Source: Enterococcus florum (GTDB taxonomy: Bacteria > Bacillota > Bacilli > Lactobacillales > Enterococcaceae). Taken from it: a stretch of 64,000 bases of DNA. The translations under genes and the position numbers were made by a program. Numbering within the stretch: the stretch's first letter is position 1; each line of letters starts with the position of its first letter. The DNA lies in contig NZ_BJCC01000012.1 in the NCBI RefSeq assembly GCF_004309355.1, positions 1 to 64,000 on the forward strand, read 5' to 3'. Below are positions 37,300 through 47,148 of this stretch, piece by piece. The notes beneath the pieces are model-generated. The model worked only from the letters and a program-made list of their open reading frames with translations, made no database searches and was not told the origin of the DNA.

Positions 37300-37379
37300 T
37301 AAAATCATTTCGTTAAGTTTCAAGTTTTTCAATGCTATTCTTGTTTAAAATTTGAAATACATTGAAAGGAGCTGAAAGA

Positions 37380-38609
37380 ATGGACGCTTTCAGATTTGGC
37401 ATTTTAATGCGTTGGCTTCATTATTCAGTTGATGAAAGTCAAAGATGGACTCCACAAGAAGATTTTTTTAATTGTTTTTGCAGATTATTATTAAGTTCCT
37501 TAAAAAACAGAAAAATAACTGATTTTGAAGAAGTAAGTATTTCTGGATGGTCGCGGATTATTCAAGGTAAGATAAAACGTAACAGAGGGATTCCACAGAC
37601 ATATTATAGAGAGATAGAAATAGAGAAAATCGAAGAACAATATAAAAAAATCTCGAAAAAACTTAAAGATATTGAAAATATTAATGTTGAATATAACGGA
37701 CTAGAGGAACATCTGGCTTTTGATTGCAAAACAGTAGCTGAGAAGTTTTTTGAGAAAGTAAAGAATAAAGAGATTTTTTTTAACAATTTAGATGAAAAAT
37801 ATGAGCAACTACTATTTAGTAATAAAGGAAACCCTTATGATATAGTTGCAATTTTATTTATTGTAACTCTTAAGCTAGTTAGTAATTATATAAGCCCTCC
37901 CAAAAAGGAAGTTGAGCGAAAACATATATCATTAAAATCACGTATAACAGAAGATCAAAAGTTTATTTATGATTTGCTAGAATATGAGTTGATCATAACT
38001 GATATGGAACATGTTCATCCTTTTTGTGGAAACCGAAGTATAGATACTTACCCATATGGCTCTATAGAAATAAATTTTTATACTATTGAGGGAATGAGAA
38101 ATCTTATCGAATGGAATAGTAGGATTAGTGCGAGAACTGTTCTCGTCAATCACACGCATATTCGTGGAGGACATATAGGAAAGATTGAAGTTCTACTACA
38201 AACAGACATTTGGAATACTAAAATTATTTTACGCGGATTTACTAACCCTTCATCTTCTTTATTTGATAGAGACATGGATGATTTATTAAAAGAAAAGCTA
38301 GGAAGTAATGAAAATAATGGAAGATATAAGTTATCTATTGGTAGATTTGAGACATTGGTAGATTGCAGTAGTTGGTTAGATCAATACATTTCACAATATA
38401 CAGGTCAATTTTTTATTATAGTCCTCGAAGGGGCAAGAATTGATATAAATAACGTTGAAGAAAAAGAAGTAATTGCTGTTGGTAATGAAGAGGATATAGA
38501 AATCTATAACATCCTAAAAAGCTTAAAAGAAAGAGAAAATATTTATTTAAAAATCTATACAGGAATTTTCAAGCCTTATACGGGGCTAAGGTGTTGGGTA
38601 CTTTGTTAA
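37380..38609 (+). CDS. Unknown 409-residue cargo protein
   Basis: The start ATG at 37380 follows AAAGGAGCT; an in-frame TTG at 37362 overlaps that site and is rejected. The protein opens MDAFRFGILMRWLHYSVDES, has a lysine-rich coiled coil at about 70-115, and a beta-rich second half with GGHIGKIEVLLQTDIWN and FFIIVLEGARID. It lacks signal peptide and membrane segments. Codon use is more AT-rich than that of its neighbours. It is transcribed away from the mobilisation genes, in the cargo position, where defence genes are often carried. No family could be named. Confidence 0.75.
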   Translation: MDAFRFGILMRWLHYSVDESQRWTPQEDFFNCFCRLLLSSLKNRKITDFEEVSISGWSRIIQGKIKRNRGIPQTYYREIEIEKIEEQYKKISKKLKDIENINVEYNGLEEHLAFDCKTVAEKFFEKVKNKEIFFNNLDEKYEQLLFSNKGNPYDIVAILFIVTLKLVSNYISPPKKEVERKHISLKSRITEDQKFIYDLLEYELIITDMEHVHPFCGNRSIDTYPYGSIEINFYTIEGMRNLIEWNSRISARTVLVNHTHIRGGHIGKIEVLLQTDIWNTKIILRGFTNPSSSLFDRDMDDLLKEKLGSNENNGRYKLSIGRFETLVDCSSWLDQYISQYTGQFFIIVLEGARIDINNVEEKEVIAVGNEEDIEIYNILKSLKERENIYLKIYTGIFKPYTGLRCWVLC

Positions 38610-38768
38610 TGAATTTGACTTTTTTGTCAAAAAATGTTATTTTATAAAAGCGATTGAATTTTAACAATACATTTGTTTTTATGAGTTAACCCGCTACTGG
38701 GTAAGGTTTTTTACAAGAGACCTACTTAGTAGCAAGTAGGTTAATTTTATAGAAAGAATGTGATTTTA
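38610..38768 (+). other. Spacer with hairpins between the two cargo genes
   Basis: Contains ACCTACTT-AGTAGC-AAGTAGGT (about 38720-38741), followed by an AT-rich stretch, and a weaker ACCCGCTACTGGGT hairpin. They may end transcription of the upstream gene. Confidence 0.4.
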
Positions 38769-39116
38769 ATGACAATGATGCAAATTGCAAGAAAAGCATG
38801 TTGTAAAATTATCTATCAAAGAATTGCACCTACTTCAAAAGAGAATGTAGCTCGCCGAATGATGGCTTCGGATATTCCAGATTTTATTATCTTAGAATAT
38901 GCTAATTTAACTGATGAACAATATAGCGCACTTGAACTAAAAAATCATGAGTTAATTTTAGAAGTAAAAGAAGAGATAAAATCGGTAATGTTCGATAACC
39001 GGATTTGGAATAATGATGATGATTTTTTTAATTATGATAAAGCAATCGCCGACTCTTTCGGATTCTCAGAAGAAGAAATTTTTGCTATATGTAGTGAAAT
39101 TAAACTCTTGGAATAG
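38769..39116 (+). CDS. Unknown 115-residue cargo protein
   Basis: A soluble acidic protein with ARKACCKIIYQRIAPTSKEN near the start and FGFSEEEIFAICSEIKLLE at the end. The start is uncertain: GTG at 38760 or ATG at 38769, with AGAAAGAA upstream. It follows the 409-residue protein on the same strand and may be its partner. Not recognised. Confidence 0.6.
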   Translation: MTMMQIARKACCKIIYQRIAPTSKENVARRMMASDIPDFIILEYANLTDEQYSALELKNHELILEVKEEIKSVMFDNRIWNNDDDFFNYDKAIADSFGFSEEEIFAICSEIKLLE

Positions 39117-39184
39117 TACCTAGACTGGCTCTCCCTGATTAATTCCAGCGAGGGCTTTTTCTTTGCCTCAAAATAGATAAGTAA

Positions 39185-39220
39185 AAGCCTTGTCGCTGTT
39201 AGTAGTGACAAGGCTTGTTT
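39185..39220. terminator. Bidirectional terminator
   Basis: AAGCCTTGTC (39185-39194) pairs with GACAAGGCTT (39207-39216), with T-runs on both strands. It lies between the convergent cargo gene and surface-protein gene. Confidence 0.8.
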
Positions 39221-39268
39221 GTTAGATATTTGTATTTCTTCTTTGTAGCTTGTTAGTGCTAGTTGGTA

Positions 39269-41209
39269 TTATGCTTTTCTTTTTCTCTTAAGCAAGGCAA
39301 TAGCAGATAATCCAACCATAGATAAGCCAGCTAGTAAGCCGTTGGTGGTGGTATCACCAGTTAATGGTAGATTGTCTTTATTGTTAGTATTGTTTTTGTT
39401 AGACTGGTTGTTACTGTTATTAGCTTTGTTCTGGTTAGTATTGGTATTTTGGTTATTGTTACCAGTACCATTATTAGAGTTTGAGCCGTTGTTATTGCCG
39501 TTTTGGTTATTGTCATTGCCATTATTTCCGCCATTGCCGTTACCGCCGTTGTCTGCTTTTTCTAAAGCATTGATAGCTTCTGTAATATTCTTAACGGCTT
39601 CATTTACTTGGGCTTGGGTAGCTTTGTCATCGTTAAGGATTTTCTTGCCGTCTTCAATAGCTGTAACTAGCTTGCTGTCATCTTTCAAGTTTCCGTCTTT
39701 TATTGCTTGGTCGCCTTTTTTAATGGCTTCCTCAAGTCCAGATTTATCAACGTCTTTAGGTGGCGTCACATCTTTCTTAATAGCCATATCCATAATGGAT
39801 TGAGCTTTAGCAGCATAAGCATTTAAATCAGTTTGAAACTGATTTTCATAACCTGGAGGAACAGTACCTTCAGCATTAGGTAATTTTCTTAAATAATCAA
39901 TAAGATGTAATTTTTCATCATTATTAATCATTTCAGCTTCCATTGCCTTCCATGACTCGGGTGTGTACTCGTCTTTTACCATTGCATCATATCGAGCAAT
40001 AGCTGCAAGTACTGCTGTGTAATCAAAATCTTTCATTGGCTTACCATCATCTGCTTTCACTACTCCATTAGTTGAAGCGGTAAAACCACCGTCAACAGTA
40101 GTTACTGTAATAGTGAATGTTCCTTCTGAAATAGCAGTAACAATACCGTTCGCGTCTACTGTAGCCACGCTAGGGTTACTACTAGTAAAGGTAACGTCCT
40201 TGTTTGTAGCATTTTCTGGCATTACGGTTGCTGTTAGTTGGTAAGTTCCACCTTCTCCCATTTCTGGGATTGGTGCTAGTGTTACGCCAGTTACTGATAC
40301 AGTCGGTTCACTAGAGATATCTGCTTTTAGTTGTTGTAAGTCTTCTAAAATACTGGCTAGTTCTGGCAACCAAATATCATAAAAAGCTTGGTCTCTAACG
40401 TTTTCAGGGAACATATTGCCAGTAATTGATGCCGTATCCCAGCGGTTCCATAAAGCTGTATATCTTGTTTGGTAGCTTGTGCCAGTTACTTTACTTTCAA
40501 GTTCATCTAACAATGCTTGTATAGCTGTCATATATTCTTGCCATTTTGCATGTAAGGCGCTTAAATCTGGTTGGCTTAACTGGTCACTCACGGTTTGAAT
40601 TTCCGTTTCAAGTGTTGGGATAATACCGCTATCTATGTCCGCTAACCAGATTGTTGGTACGTCACCAATGTCATTTTCATAATTATTTATATTACTTTCA
40701 AAAGCAGAAAGTAAGGCGTTAATAGTTGCCATTTGAGCAGGTGTAGCGCCGTCTGCTACTAGCTGATTAGCTTGAGCTTGGTAGTTAGCTAGTTTAGCTC
40801 GGTACTCGGCAACTACAGTTGGGTTGCTTAGTGGTGTAATAGCTTGAGTTTGTTCCAAAGTATTCACTGGCGTTTCAGCCGTAACAGGCGCTTGAACTGG
40901 CGTGCTGTCAGTTGGCACCTCTGTTACTTGTTCAATAGGTGCTGTTTGCTCTGGTTCAGGGGTTACAGGCTCTTGGCTTGGGGTTTCGTTTATCGGTTGC
41001 TCTGGTGTGACAGGTTCGGTTACTGGTTCAGTGGTTTGTTCGGTTGTCTGTTCGACTGGTGGCGCTGTTTCATCTGCTAAGGCTTGAATAGTGCCGAGTG
41101 TTGCAGGACAGATAAGTCCAACTAACGTTGTAAAAGTGATGATTTTCTTGTTTCGTTTAATTGTTGCCCTAATCTTTTCCTCATGTCTTTCCATACGGGT
41201 ATGTTTCAA
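39269..41209 (-). CDS. LPxTG-anchored surface protein with Ig-like domain
   Basis: About 640 residues. After a basic start, a hydrophobic signal (IITFTTLVGLICPATLGTIQ) ends in ALADE. Then come a proline/threonine/glutamate-rich stretch (about 50-130) and helical modules. A bacterial Ig-like (BIG2) domain follows, with TGVTLAPI, LTATVMPENATNKDV and FTSSNPSVATVD. After it are FIVAR-like helical repeats (LEEAIKKGDQAIKDGNLKDD), an Asn/Gly-rich wall-spanning linker, and the sorting signal LPLTGD with hydrophobic tail and KRKRKA. Sortase would anchor it to peptidoglycan as a likely adhesin. Start is TTG at 41209 or ATG at 41194. The upstream inverted sites suggest phase-variable expression. Confidence 0.88.
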   Translation of the reverse strand: MKHTRMERHEEKIRATIKRNKKIITFTTLVGLICPATLGTIQALADETAPPVEQTTEQTTEPVTEPVTPEQPINETPSQEPVTPEPEQTAPIEQVTEVPTDSTPVQAPVTAETPVNTLEQTQAITPLSNPTVVAEYRAKLANYQAQANQLVADGATPAQMATINALLSAFESNINNYENDIGDVPTIWLADIDSGIIPTLETEIQTVSDQLSQPDLSALHAKWQEYMTAIQALLDELESKVTGTSYQTRYTALWNRWDTASITGNMFPENVRDQAFYDIWLPELASILEDLQQLKADISSEPTVSVTGVTLAPIPEMGEGGTYQLTATVMPENATNKDVTFTSSNPSVATVDANGIVTAISEGTFTITVTTVDGGFTASTNGVVKADDGKPMKDFDYTAVLAAIARYDAMVKDEYTPESWKAMEAEMINNDEKLHLIDYLRKLPNAEGTVPPGYENQFQTDLNAYAAKAQSIMDMAIKKDVTPPKDVDKSGLEEAIKKGDQAIKDGNLKDDSKLVTAIEDGKKILNDDKATQAQVNEAVKNITEAINALEKADNGGNGNGGNNGNDNNQNGNNNGSNSNNGTGNNNQNTNTNQNKANNSNNQSNKNNTNNKDNLPLTGDTTTNGLLAGLSMVGLSAIALLKRKRKA

Positions 41210-41289
41210 GACTTTTTCACGCTCCTTATATCGTCTTTTTTCGATTTTTAAAAACCATTAAAAAGCTTGGTTTCACCTCCGTTAGCTAA

Positions 41290-41315
41290 CTGTTTCAAAC
41301 GGTCGTTAGAAAAAT
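41290..41315 (+). repeat. Inversion site L (26-bp dyad, core GT)
   Basis: Two 12-bp arms (CTGTTTCAAACG and CGTTAGAAAAAT, 9 of 12 symmetric) stand around a GT dinucleotide at 41302-41303. The size and two-base central core are those of serine-invertase crossover sites. Confidence 0.55.
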
Positions 41316-41431
41316 GTTGAAAAAGACACAAAAAAACCGATTTAACAAAGTCTCCAGAACCTTGTTAAATCAGCGATTATTAGTATTTAAGATATAAGTA
41401 TAATTGCAAAACATTGAACCTTTTTCAGACG
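41304..41431. other. Candidate invertible segment upstream of the surface-protein gene
   Basis: 128 bp bounded by site L and site R in opposite orientation. It contains an intrinsic terminator facing the surface gene (41330-41371, minus) and a TATAAT-like -10 on the plus strand (41399-41404), which now points away from the gene. Inversion would turn the -10 toward the gene and leave no T-run after the hairpin. As drawn in this window the switch would be OFF. The functional reading is inference. Confidence 0.5.
41330..41371 (-). terminator. Intrinsic terminator inside the invertible segment
   Basis: On the minus strand GATTTAACAA and TTGTTAAATC form a perfect 10-bp stem, followed by GG and seven T. 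It stops transcription coming from the right before it reaches the surface-protein gene. Confidence 0.8.
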
Positions 41432-41445
41432 ACCGTCTGAGAAAG
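41420..41445 (-). repeat. Inversion site R (26-bp dyad, core GT on minus strand)
   Basis: On the minus strand the arms CTTTCTCAGACG and CGTCTGAAAAAG (11 of 12 symmetric) flank GT (plus 41432-41433, AC). It matches site L at 20 of 26 positions, including the core, in inverted orientation. Confidence 0.6.
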
Positions 41446-41477
41446 AAATGGTTTCAATCAGATTTTACCATATACGA

Positions 41478-42146
41478 TTAGACTTTAATAGCTATTTTTG
41501 AGTTATTTCGCCTAGAAACGCCGTATTTACGGGCTACTTTGTAAACCGAACTTTCACTCACTTTTAACCTTTTGGCAATTAGTGAAATTGGTATAGTGTT
41601 CATTTGGTATAGGTACAATATTTCAGTTTCTTGTTTATCCGTCAAAGAAGGGTTGCCAAGTACCACGCCATTTTCCCGAGCTTTCCTTAAGCCGTCCTTA
41701 GTCCGTATGCGGATATTCTCGAGTTCAATTTCTGCTACGTAACCAAGTACAATACAAAGTAGACGTCCAGTTAGTGAGTCGGTTTCGATGTTTTCTAGGA
41801 TTGAAATGAGCTTTATACCATTTTGGTTAAAATCATCTATTAAGTTGGCTAGAGTAAACATTTTTCTAGATAGTCGGTCAAGCTTGTAAATCTTGAAAGT
41901 GACTGTTTTACCTTGACTGGTTAATTCTTTAGCTAGTTTAATGGCTCGAGTTAGTTCGGGGCGGTTGTCGTTGTCTCCAGATTGTTTCTCTGAAAAGATA
42001 ATGTCACAATCTTTTAAAGCGTCCGTTTGAACTTTTAGTCCGAGCTTTTGACGGTCGTCAGTACTACTCACGCGTGCATAACCGATAAGAATTTGCTCCA
42101 TTTCTCGTAACTGTTCTAGATTTCGTTTTTCTCTTTGTCTTACCAT
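41478..42146 (-). CDS. Serine resolvase/invertase (Pin/Hin-like)
   Basis: A 222-residue small serine recombinase. The catalytic domain is ILIGYARVSSTDDRQKLGL with the nucleophile serine, then SGDNDNRPELTRAI and the conserved YKLDRLSRKMF. A long E helix follows (AEIELENIRIRTKDGLRKA), then a C-terminal HTH (ISLIAKRLKVSESSVYKVAR). I chose ATG at 42146, which has GGAGG eight bases upstream, over the longer frame from 42182. It lies directly upstream of the two 26-bp sites and of the surface-protein gene, so it is the natural candidate to invert them. It could instead resolve element multimers. Confidence 0.88.
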   Translation of the reverse strand: MVRQREKRNLEQLREMEQILIGYARVSSTDDRQKLGLKVQTDALKDCDIIFSEKQSGDNDNRPELTRAIKLAKELTSQGKTVTFKIYKLDRLSRKMFTLANLIDDFNQNGIKLISILENIETDSLTGRLLCIVLGYVAEIELENIRIRTKDGLRKARENGVVLGNPSLTDKQETEILYLYQMNTIPISLIAKRLKVSESSVYKVARKYGVSRRNNSKIAIKV

Positions 42147-42231
42147 GTGTAAAACCTCCATTTTACTTATTTGTTGGTACACTCTAATGGTAAAACGAAA
42201 GTGTGATAAAACCTAAGAAATGGCATAAGAA

Positions 42232-42265
42232 AAAGCCTATAACGGTGAGGGTTATAGGCTTTATT
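42232..42265 (-). terminator. Intrinsic terminator after the short recombinase gene
   Basis: AAAGCCTATAAC (42232-42243) and GTTATAGGCTTT (42251-42262) make a perfect 12-bp stem; on the minus strand TTTTTC follows. Confidence 0.85.
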
Positions 42266-42289
42266 TCGCTTTTGTCATTTATTATTTAG

Positions 42290-42676
42290 TTAGGTAGTCT
42301 TATCTGCAAAAATATCATGAATCAAAGTATAATCGCTTGAGTTATACTTATCATCATCTAAAGTAATAAGTTTAGCGTTATTAGCTTCAATAGCAGAATT
42401 AATTAGCATTGTAAAATGGTGCATATCTCTACTTAATCGAGAAATGTTTGTCACAATTACTCTATCTATTTTGCCGTCTTCTAAATCTTTAATTAGTTGG
42501 TCAAGTTCTGGACGGTTCTTCGATGTTCCACTTTGATTATTATCTACATAATGCTTGAAATCTAGAATATTATTGGCTTCACAATAATTGGTTAGTTTAG
42601 TTGTTTGTTTATCTATAGCTTTCTTGTCGTCAGTTGCTGAACGGCTATAGAGGGCGGTTAGTTTTTTCATTTTCAT
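42290..42676 (-). CDS. Serine-recombinase catalytic domain without DNA-binding domain
   Basis: A 128-residue protein that contains nearly all of a resolvase catalytic domain: TALYSRSATDD with the nucleophile serine, NNQSGTSKNRPELDQLI, DRVIVTNISRLSRDMHHF and LITLDD. It ends soon after, with no E-helix/HTH or zinc domain. GAAAGGACG precedes the ATG. It may be a truncated recombinase or a modulating partner of the other two. No frameshifted continuation is seen before the terminator. Confidence 0.75.
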   Translation of the reverse strand: MKMKKLTALYSRSATDDKKAIDKQTTKLTNYCEANNILDFKHYVDNNQSGTSKNRPELDQLIKDLEDGKIDRVIVTNISRLSRDMHHFTMLINSAIEANNAKLITLDDDKYNSSDYTLIHDIFADKTT

Positions 42677-42755
42677 TTCGTCCTTTCGTTTATGCTTATT
42701 ATATCATTTATTTGTATAAGAAAAGCTTGTAACATAAGAACTACAAGCTTTTTGT

Positions 42756-42776
42756 GACCGCAAGGTTTAATTTACC
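42756..42776 (+). repeat. Third copy of the GCAAGGTTT-TTTACC repeat near the right end
   Basis: GACCGCAAGGTTTAATTTACC matches the copy that flanks the large-recombinase promoter (32202-32224, minus strand) at GACCGCAAGGTTT and TTTACC. It lies about 40 bp inside the right end. Confidence 0.5.
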
Positions 42777-42795
42777 TTTTTACATTAAATTTTGA

Positions 42796-42825
42796 TTGAA
42801 TAGTGTTTTATGGGTAACTACCTTA
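42796..42825 (+). repeat. Candidate attR
   Basis: Right junction TAGTGTTTTATGG, then GTAACTACC: an element half-site followed by a host half-site. The GTAA at 42814-42817 is shared with attL. Confidence 0.55.
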
Positions 42826-42869
42826 TTAAGCTTTTTTTATCTCTAATGAAAAACGTTCCGCAGTGCTAA

Positions 42870-44381
<1,512 letters not shown>

Positions 44382-44432
44382 CATTACGTTCCAAAAAAAG
44401 CGAACGAAACGATAAAGCAGGAGGAATTCACT

Positions 44433-44747
44433 ATGAAAAAAGCATTGATTATTTGTGCAGGGGGTATGTCATCCTCTGTCATTGCGAAGAAGACAACGGA
44501 GCATTTACAAAGCAATGGAAAAGAAATTACCTTAGACGCAACTTCAGCTTCCCAAGGAGCTACGACGATCGCCAAAGATGAGTATGATCTGTACCTTGTA
44601 AGTCCACAGACCAAAATGTATTTTGCGAACTTGGAAAAAGCAGCCAACAAAACTAATAAACCGATTGTAAACATCCCCCCGCAAGCCTATGTGCCTATTC
44701 CGATGGGAATCGAAAAGATGGCGAAGCTGGTAGAAGAAAATATTTAA
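44433..44747 (+). CDS. PTS cellobiose/lactose-family enzyme IIB
   Basis: A 104-residue IIB. The phosphorylated cysteine is at residue 8 (ALIICAGGMSSSVIAKK), in the P-loop typical of IIB-Cel. It takes phosphate from the IIA encoded at 46806 and passes it to the sugar in IIC (47673). GCAGGAGG precedes the ATG. Confidence 0.93.
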   Translation: MKKALIICAGGMSSSVIAKKTTEHLQSNGKEITLDATSASQGATTIAKDEYDLYLVSPQTKMYFANLEKAANKTNKPIVNIPPQAYVPIPMGIEKMAKLVEENI

Positions 44748-44763
44748 ATAAAGGTTGATCGCT

Positions 44764-46776
44764 ATGTTGAGTAAAAAGGAAACACATATTCTGAAATTAT
44801 TATATGAACACCAGCCAGCTTTTTTGACCAGCCAGGAGTTAGCAGCAGCACTTGGTGTATCTGATCGAACAGCGAGGAAATACCTGCATTTATTAGAGGA
44901 TACGTTGAAAGAACAAGGCTTAGGTACGATCGAAGGAAAGCAAGGCTGTGGGTATCGCCTTATCATTGACCAGACGGATGATTTTGAACTCTTTTATGTA
45001 CGCCAAGTAAAGACACAACCTTGTTCCAAAGACAAGGGAGCGATCCATGAAGCACAAGATCGGCAATATTATATCCTAAATCAATTGTTTTTCGAGCAAA
45101 AGGCGGTGTATGTCGATAATTTAGCAGATGAGTTGTTTGTTTCTCGCTCAACGATCTCCAATGATTTGGTCGAGGTAAAAAAGATGTTAAAACCTTTTGA
45201 GATCGAATTATGCAGCAAAAGCAATCGCGGAATCTTTGTCGTAGGCAACGAAAAAAATATACGTCATTTTATTATGAATTATTTCTTTTTGGAGCGCCTG
45301 CAGGACAATCTATATACTTTTTCCACTTATACCAATTTATTGGAAGGCATCAGCATTGAGGAGATCGTCATAATCGTATTGGATGAGTGCCGCGAAGCGC
45401 GATTGAAGCTTTCAGATTTTATCATCTTTAATATCGTTCTCCATATTGGCCTTGCCATCAAGCGATTGCAGGCCGGTTTTGACATCGAATACACGAACAT
45501 GATCGAACTTCCTTCGCAATCAGTCGAATATGAAACAGCTTTGAAGATCGTTCACCGCATCACAGAAAGCATGTTGATTGAATTTCCGCAAGAAGAGGCC
45601 AATTATATTGCTCTGCATTTGCGCAATAAAATCACTGCAAAAAGAGTCTATCAAAAAACAACCTATAGCGAAGCAGAAATCAAAGCACAGTTGATCGAAG
45701 CGTTGAAAGCTTTTGATTTGGAAACAGGGTACCAGCTGCACAATGACGCGATTTTGATTGACGGATTGATGATGCATTTTACCCCCTTTTTATTGCGTCT
45801 GCAAAATCAAATGAGCATCGAAAATCCTTTGTTGGAAGAAATCCGACTGCATTATCAGGACCTTCTAAATCTGACGATGCAGTATCTTTCACAGATGCCG
45901 GTCTTTCAACCTCATGAAATCACGGATGGCGAGTGGGCCTATCTGACGATTCATATCACTGCTGCTGTAGAACGATACCACAACGAGCAAAAGGCTCGGG
46001 TATTAGTGATTTGCGCCACTGGGCTGGGAAGTTCTCAGATGATCAAAAATCGTTTAGAACGGGAAATGGGTTCAAAGATCGTGATTGAAAAAGTAATCAG
46101 CTACTATGAGATCGCAGATCAAAATCTTGATCAGATCGATTTGATTATTTCCTCGATCAATCTGCCTAATGTGATCCACCATACACCAATCGTGTATGTG
46201 AGTGTATTCGTCGGCGAGGAAGATATTAAAAAAATCAATTCCGAACTATCTGGATTCAAACAGCTCAATTGTCTATCCAACCAACCGAAAAATAAGGATC
46301 AAGACAAACTGGCCGATCAGATCGCATTGATTCATCAATGTTTTCGCCCGGATCTATTTTTACATTTGGAAACCGCTTCGACTAAAGAAGAAGTACTCGA
46401 TCAGCTGATAGAAATGTTGGAGAAGGTTGAGGAAAAGCCCATAAAAGAAGCAGTAGCAAAACAACTTCGGTTGCGAGAGAGTTATAGTTCGGTGGCCTTT
46501 TCGCCTTACTTGGCTGTGCCGCATCCGATTGAAGCGGTCACGGAACAAGCCTATGTAGCAGCAGCTGTTGTTCCTAAAGGGGTGTATTGGGAAGCGGATT
46601 ACCCAGAGATTCAATTAGTATTTTTGTTGTCGCCGGACAAACTTGGGCGAGTCGAATTAGAGAAAATTAGTCAAATGCTGGTACCGATCATTGAAGACGA
46701 CGAGTTTCGTCAACGTCTTTCCAGCAGTCGAACCTATGATGATTTTATCGACCAGTTGATTCAGCGACTTTCATAA
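44764..46776 (+). CDS. PRD-containing transcriptional activator (LicR/CelR/MtlR type)
   Basis: About 670 residues. Two N-terminal HTH motifs (FLTSQELAAALGVSDRTARKYL and VDNLADELFVSRSTISNDL) are followed by two PTS-regulation domains. LHIGLAIKRLQAGF and YIALHLRNK contain the regulatory histidines. A IIB-like domain follows (VLVICATGLGSSQMIKNRL, about 413-431), then a C-terminal IIA-like domain (VAFSPYLAVPHPIE with its histidine). Such regulators are switched by PTS phosphorylation and activate the operon in which they lie. The ATG at 44764 follows AAAGG; an in-frame TTG at 44755 is less likely. Confidence 0.9.
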   Translation: MLSKKETHILKLLYEHQPAFLTSQELAAALGVSDRTARKYLHLLEDTLKEQGLGTIEGKQGCGYRLIIDQTDDFELFYVRQVKTQPCSKDKGAIHEAQDRQYYILNQLFFEQKAVYVDNLADELFVSRSTISNDLVEVKKMLKPFEIELCSKSNRGIFVVGNEKNIRHFIMNYFFLERLQDNLYTFSTYTNLLEGISIEEIVIIVLDECREARLKLSDFIIFNIVLHIGLAIKRLQAGFDIEYTNMIELPSQSVEYETALKIVHRITESMLIEFPQEEANYIALHLRNKITAKRVYQKTTYSEAEIKAQLIEALKAFDLETGYQLHNDAILIDGLMMHFTPFLLRLQNQMSIENPLLEEIRLHYQDLLNLTMQYLSQMPVFQPHEITDGEWAYLTIHITAAVERYHNEQKARVLVICATGLGSSQMIKNRLEREMGSKIVIEKVISYYEIADQNLDQIDLIISSINLPNVIHHTPIVYVSVFVGEEDIKKINSELSGFKQLNCLSNQPKNKDQDKLADQIALIHQCFRPDLFLHLETASTKEEVLDQLIEMLEKVEEKPIKEAVAKQLRLRESYSSVAFSPYLAVPHPIEAVTEQAYVAAAVVPKGVYWEADYPEIQLVFLLSPDKLGRVELEKISQMLVPIIEDDEFRQRLSSSRTYDDFIDQLIQRLS

Positions 46777-46805
46777 ACCGAGGAATGGTAGGAGTGAAAA
46801 AAGAG

Positions 46806-47129
46806 ATGGATTCAAATAAATTGCAAGAGGTCGCATTTGAAATTATTTTGAGCAGCGGAGATGGACGAACGCTGATCCATGAATCGTTTCAATTGATGCG
46901 GGAAGAGAAATTCTCCGAAGCACAGCAAAAACTGGAAGATGCCAACGAATCATTGGTAAACGCGCATCGTGCTCAAACAGGTTTACTGCAAGAATATGCC
47001 AATGGAGAAAAAATCGAGATGGAAATCATTATGGTCCATGCACAAGACCATTTAATGACCACCATGACGTTGAAGGAAGTAGCTGAAGAGATGCTGGTTT
47101 TGTATCAGCGCCAATCAGTAAACCATTAG
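46806..47129 (+). CDS. PTS cellobiose/lactose-family enzyme IIA
   Basis: A 107-residue helical IIA. FEIILSSGDGRTLIHESFQL near the start and IIMVHAQDHLMTTMTLKEVA at the end, where the family phosphorylation histidine lies in VHAQDH. I chose the ATG at 46806, with TAGGAG upstream, which gives the usual length of about 105 residues; a longer frame starts at 46785. Confidence 0.9.
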   Translation: MDSNKLQEVAFEIILSSGDGRTLIHESFQLMREEKFSEAQQKLEDANESLVNAHRAQTGLLQEYANGEKIEMEIIMVHAQDHLMTTMTLKEVAEEMLVLYQRQSVNH

Positions 47130-47148
47130 AGAAAAGGAGCGGAACGGT

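Larger units (their letters stand above)
36970..37379. promoter_or_regulatory. Divergent promoter region with two tiny ORFs
   Basis: The 400 bp between the leftward mobilisation genes and the rightward cargo gene. A plus-strand TATAAT is at 37202-37207 (GATATAATATAAGG context), and the two short open frames listed separately lie here. The rest is AT-rich without repeats of note. Confidence 0.45.

Noticed and set aside
38720-38745. CRISPR-like or retron-like repeat between the cargo genes
   Set aside because: Only single hairpins are present, with no regular repeat-spacer pattern and no reverse transcriptase nearby.
39431-39560. Tandem repeat in the Asn/Gly-rich coding part of the surface protein
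   Set aside because: The low complexity is explained by the protein's wall-spanning linker and shows no fixed repeat unit.
39342-39803. 153-codon leucine-rich frame opposite the surface-protein gene
   Set aside because: Its leucine and proline richness is the antisense of the Asn/Gly/Lys-rich wall-spanning linker; no ribosome site.
41219-41262. Ten-codon leader peptide (MVFKNRKKTI) before the surface-protein gene
   Set aside because: Spacing to the nearest GGAGG is too long and there is no attenuator structure to support it.
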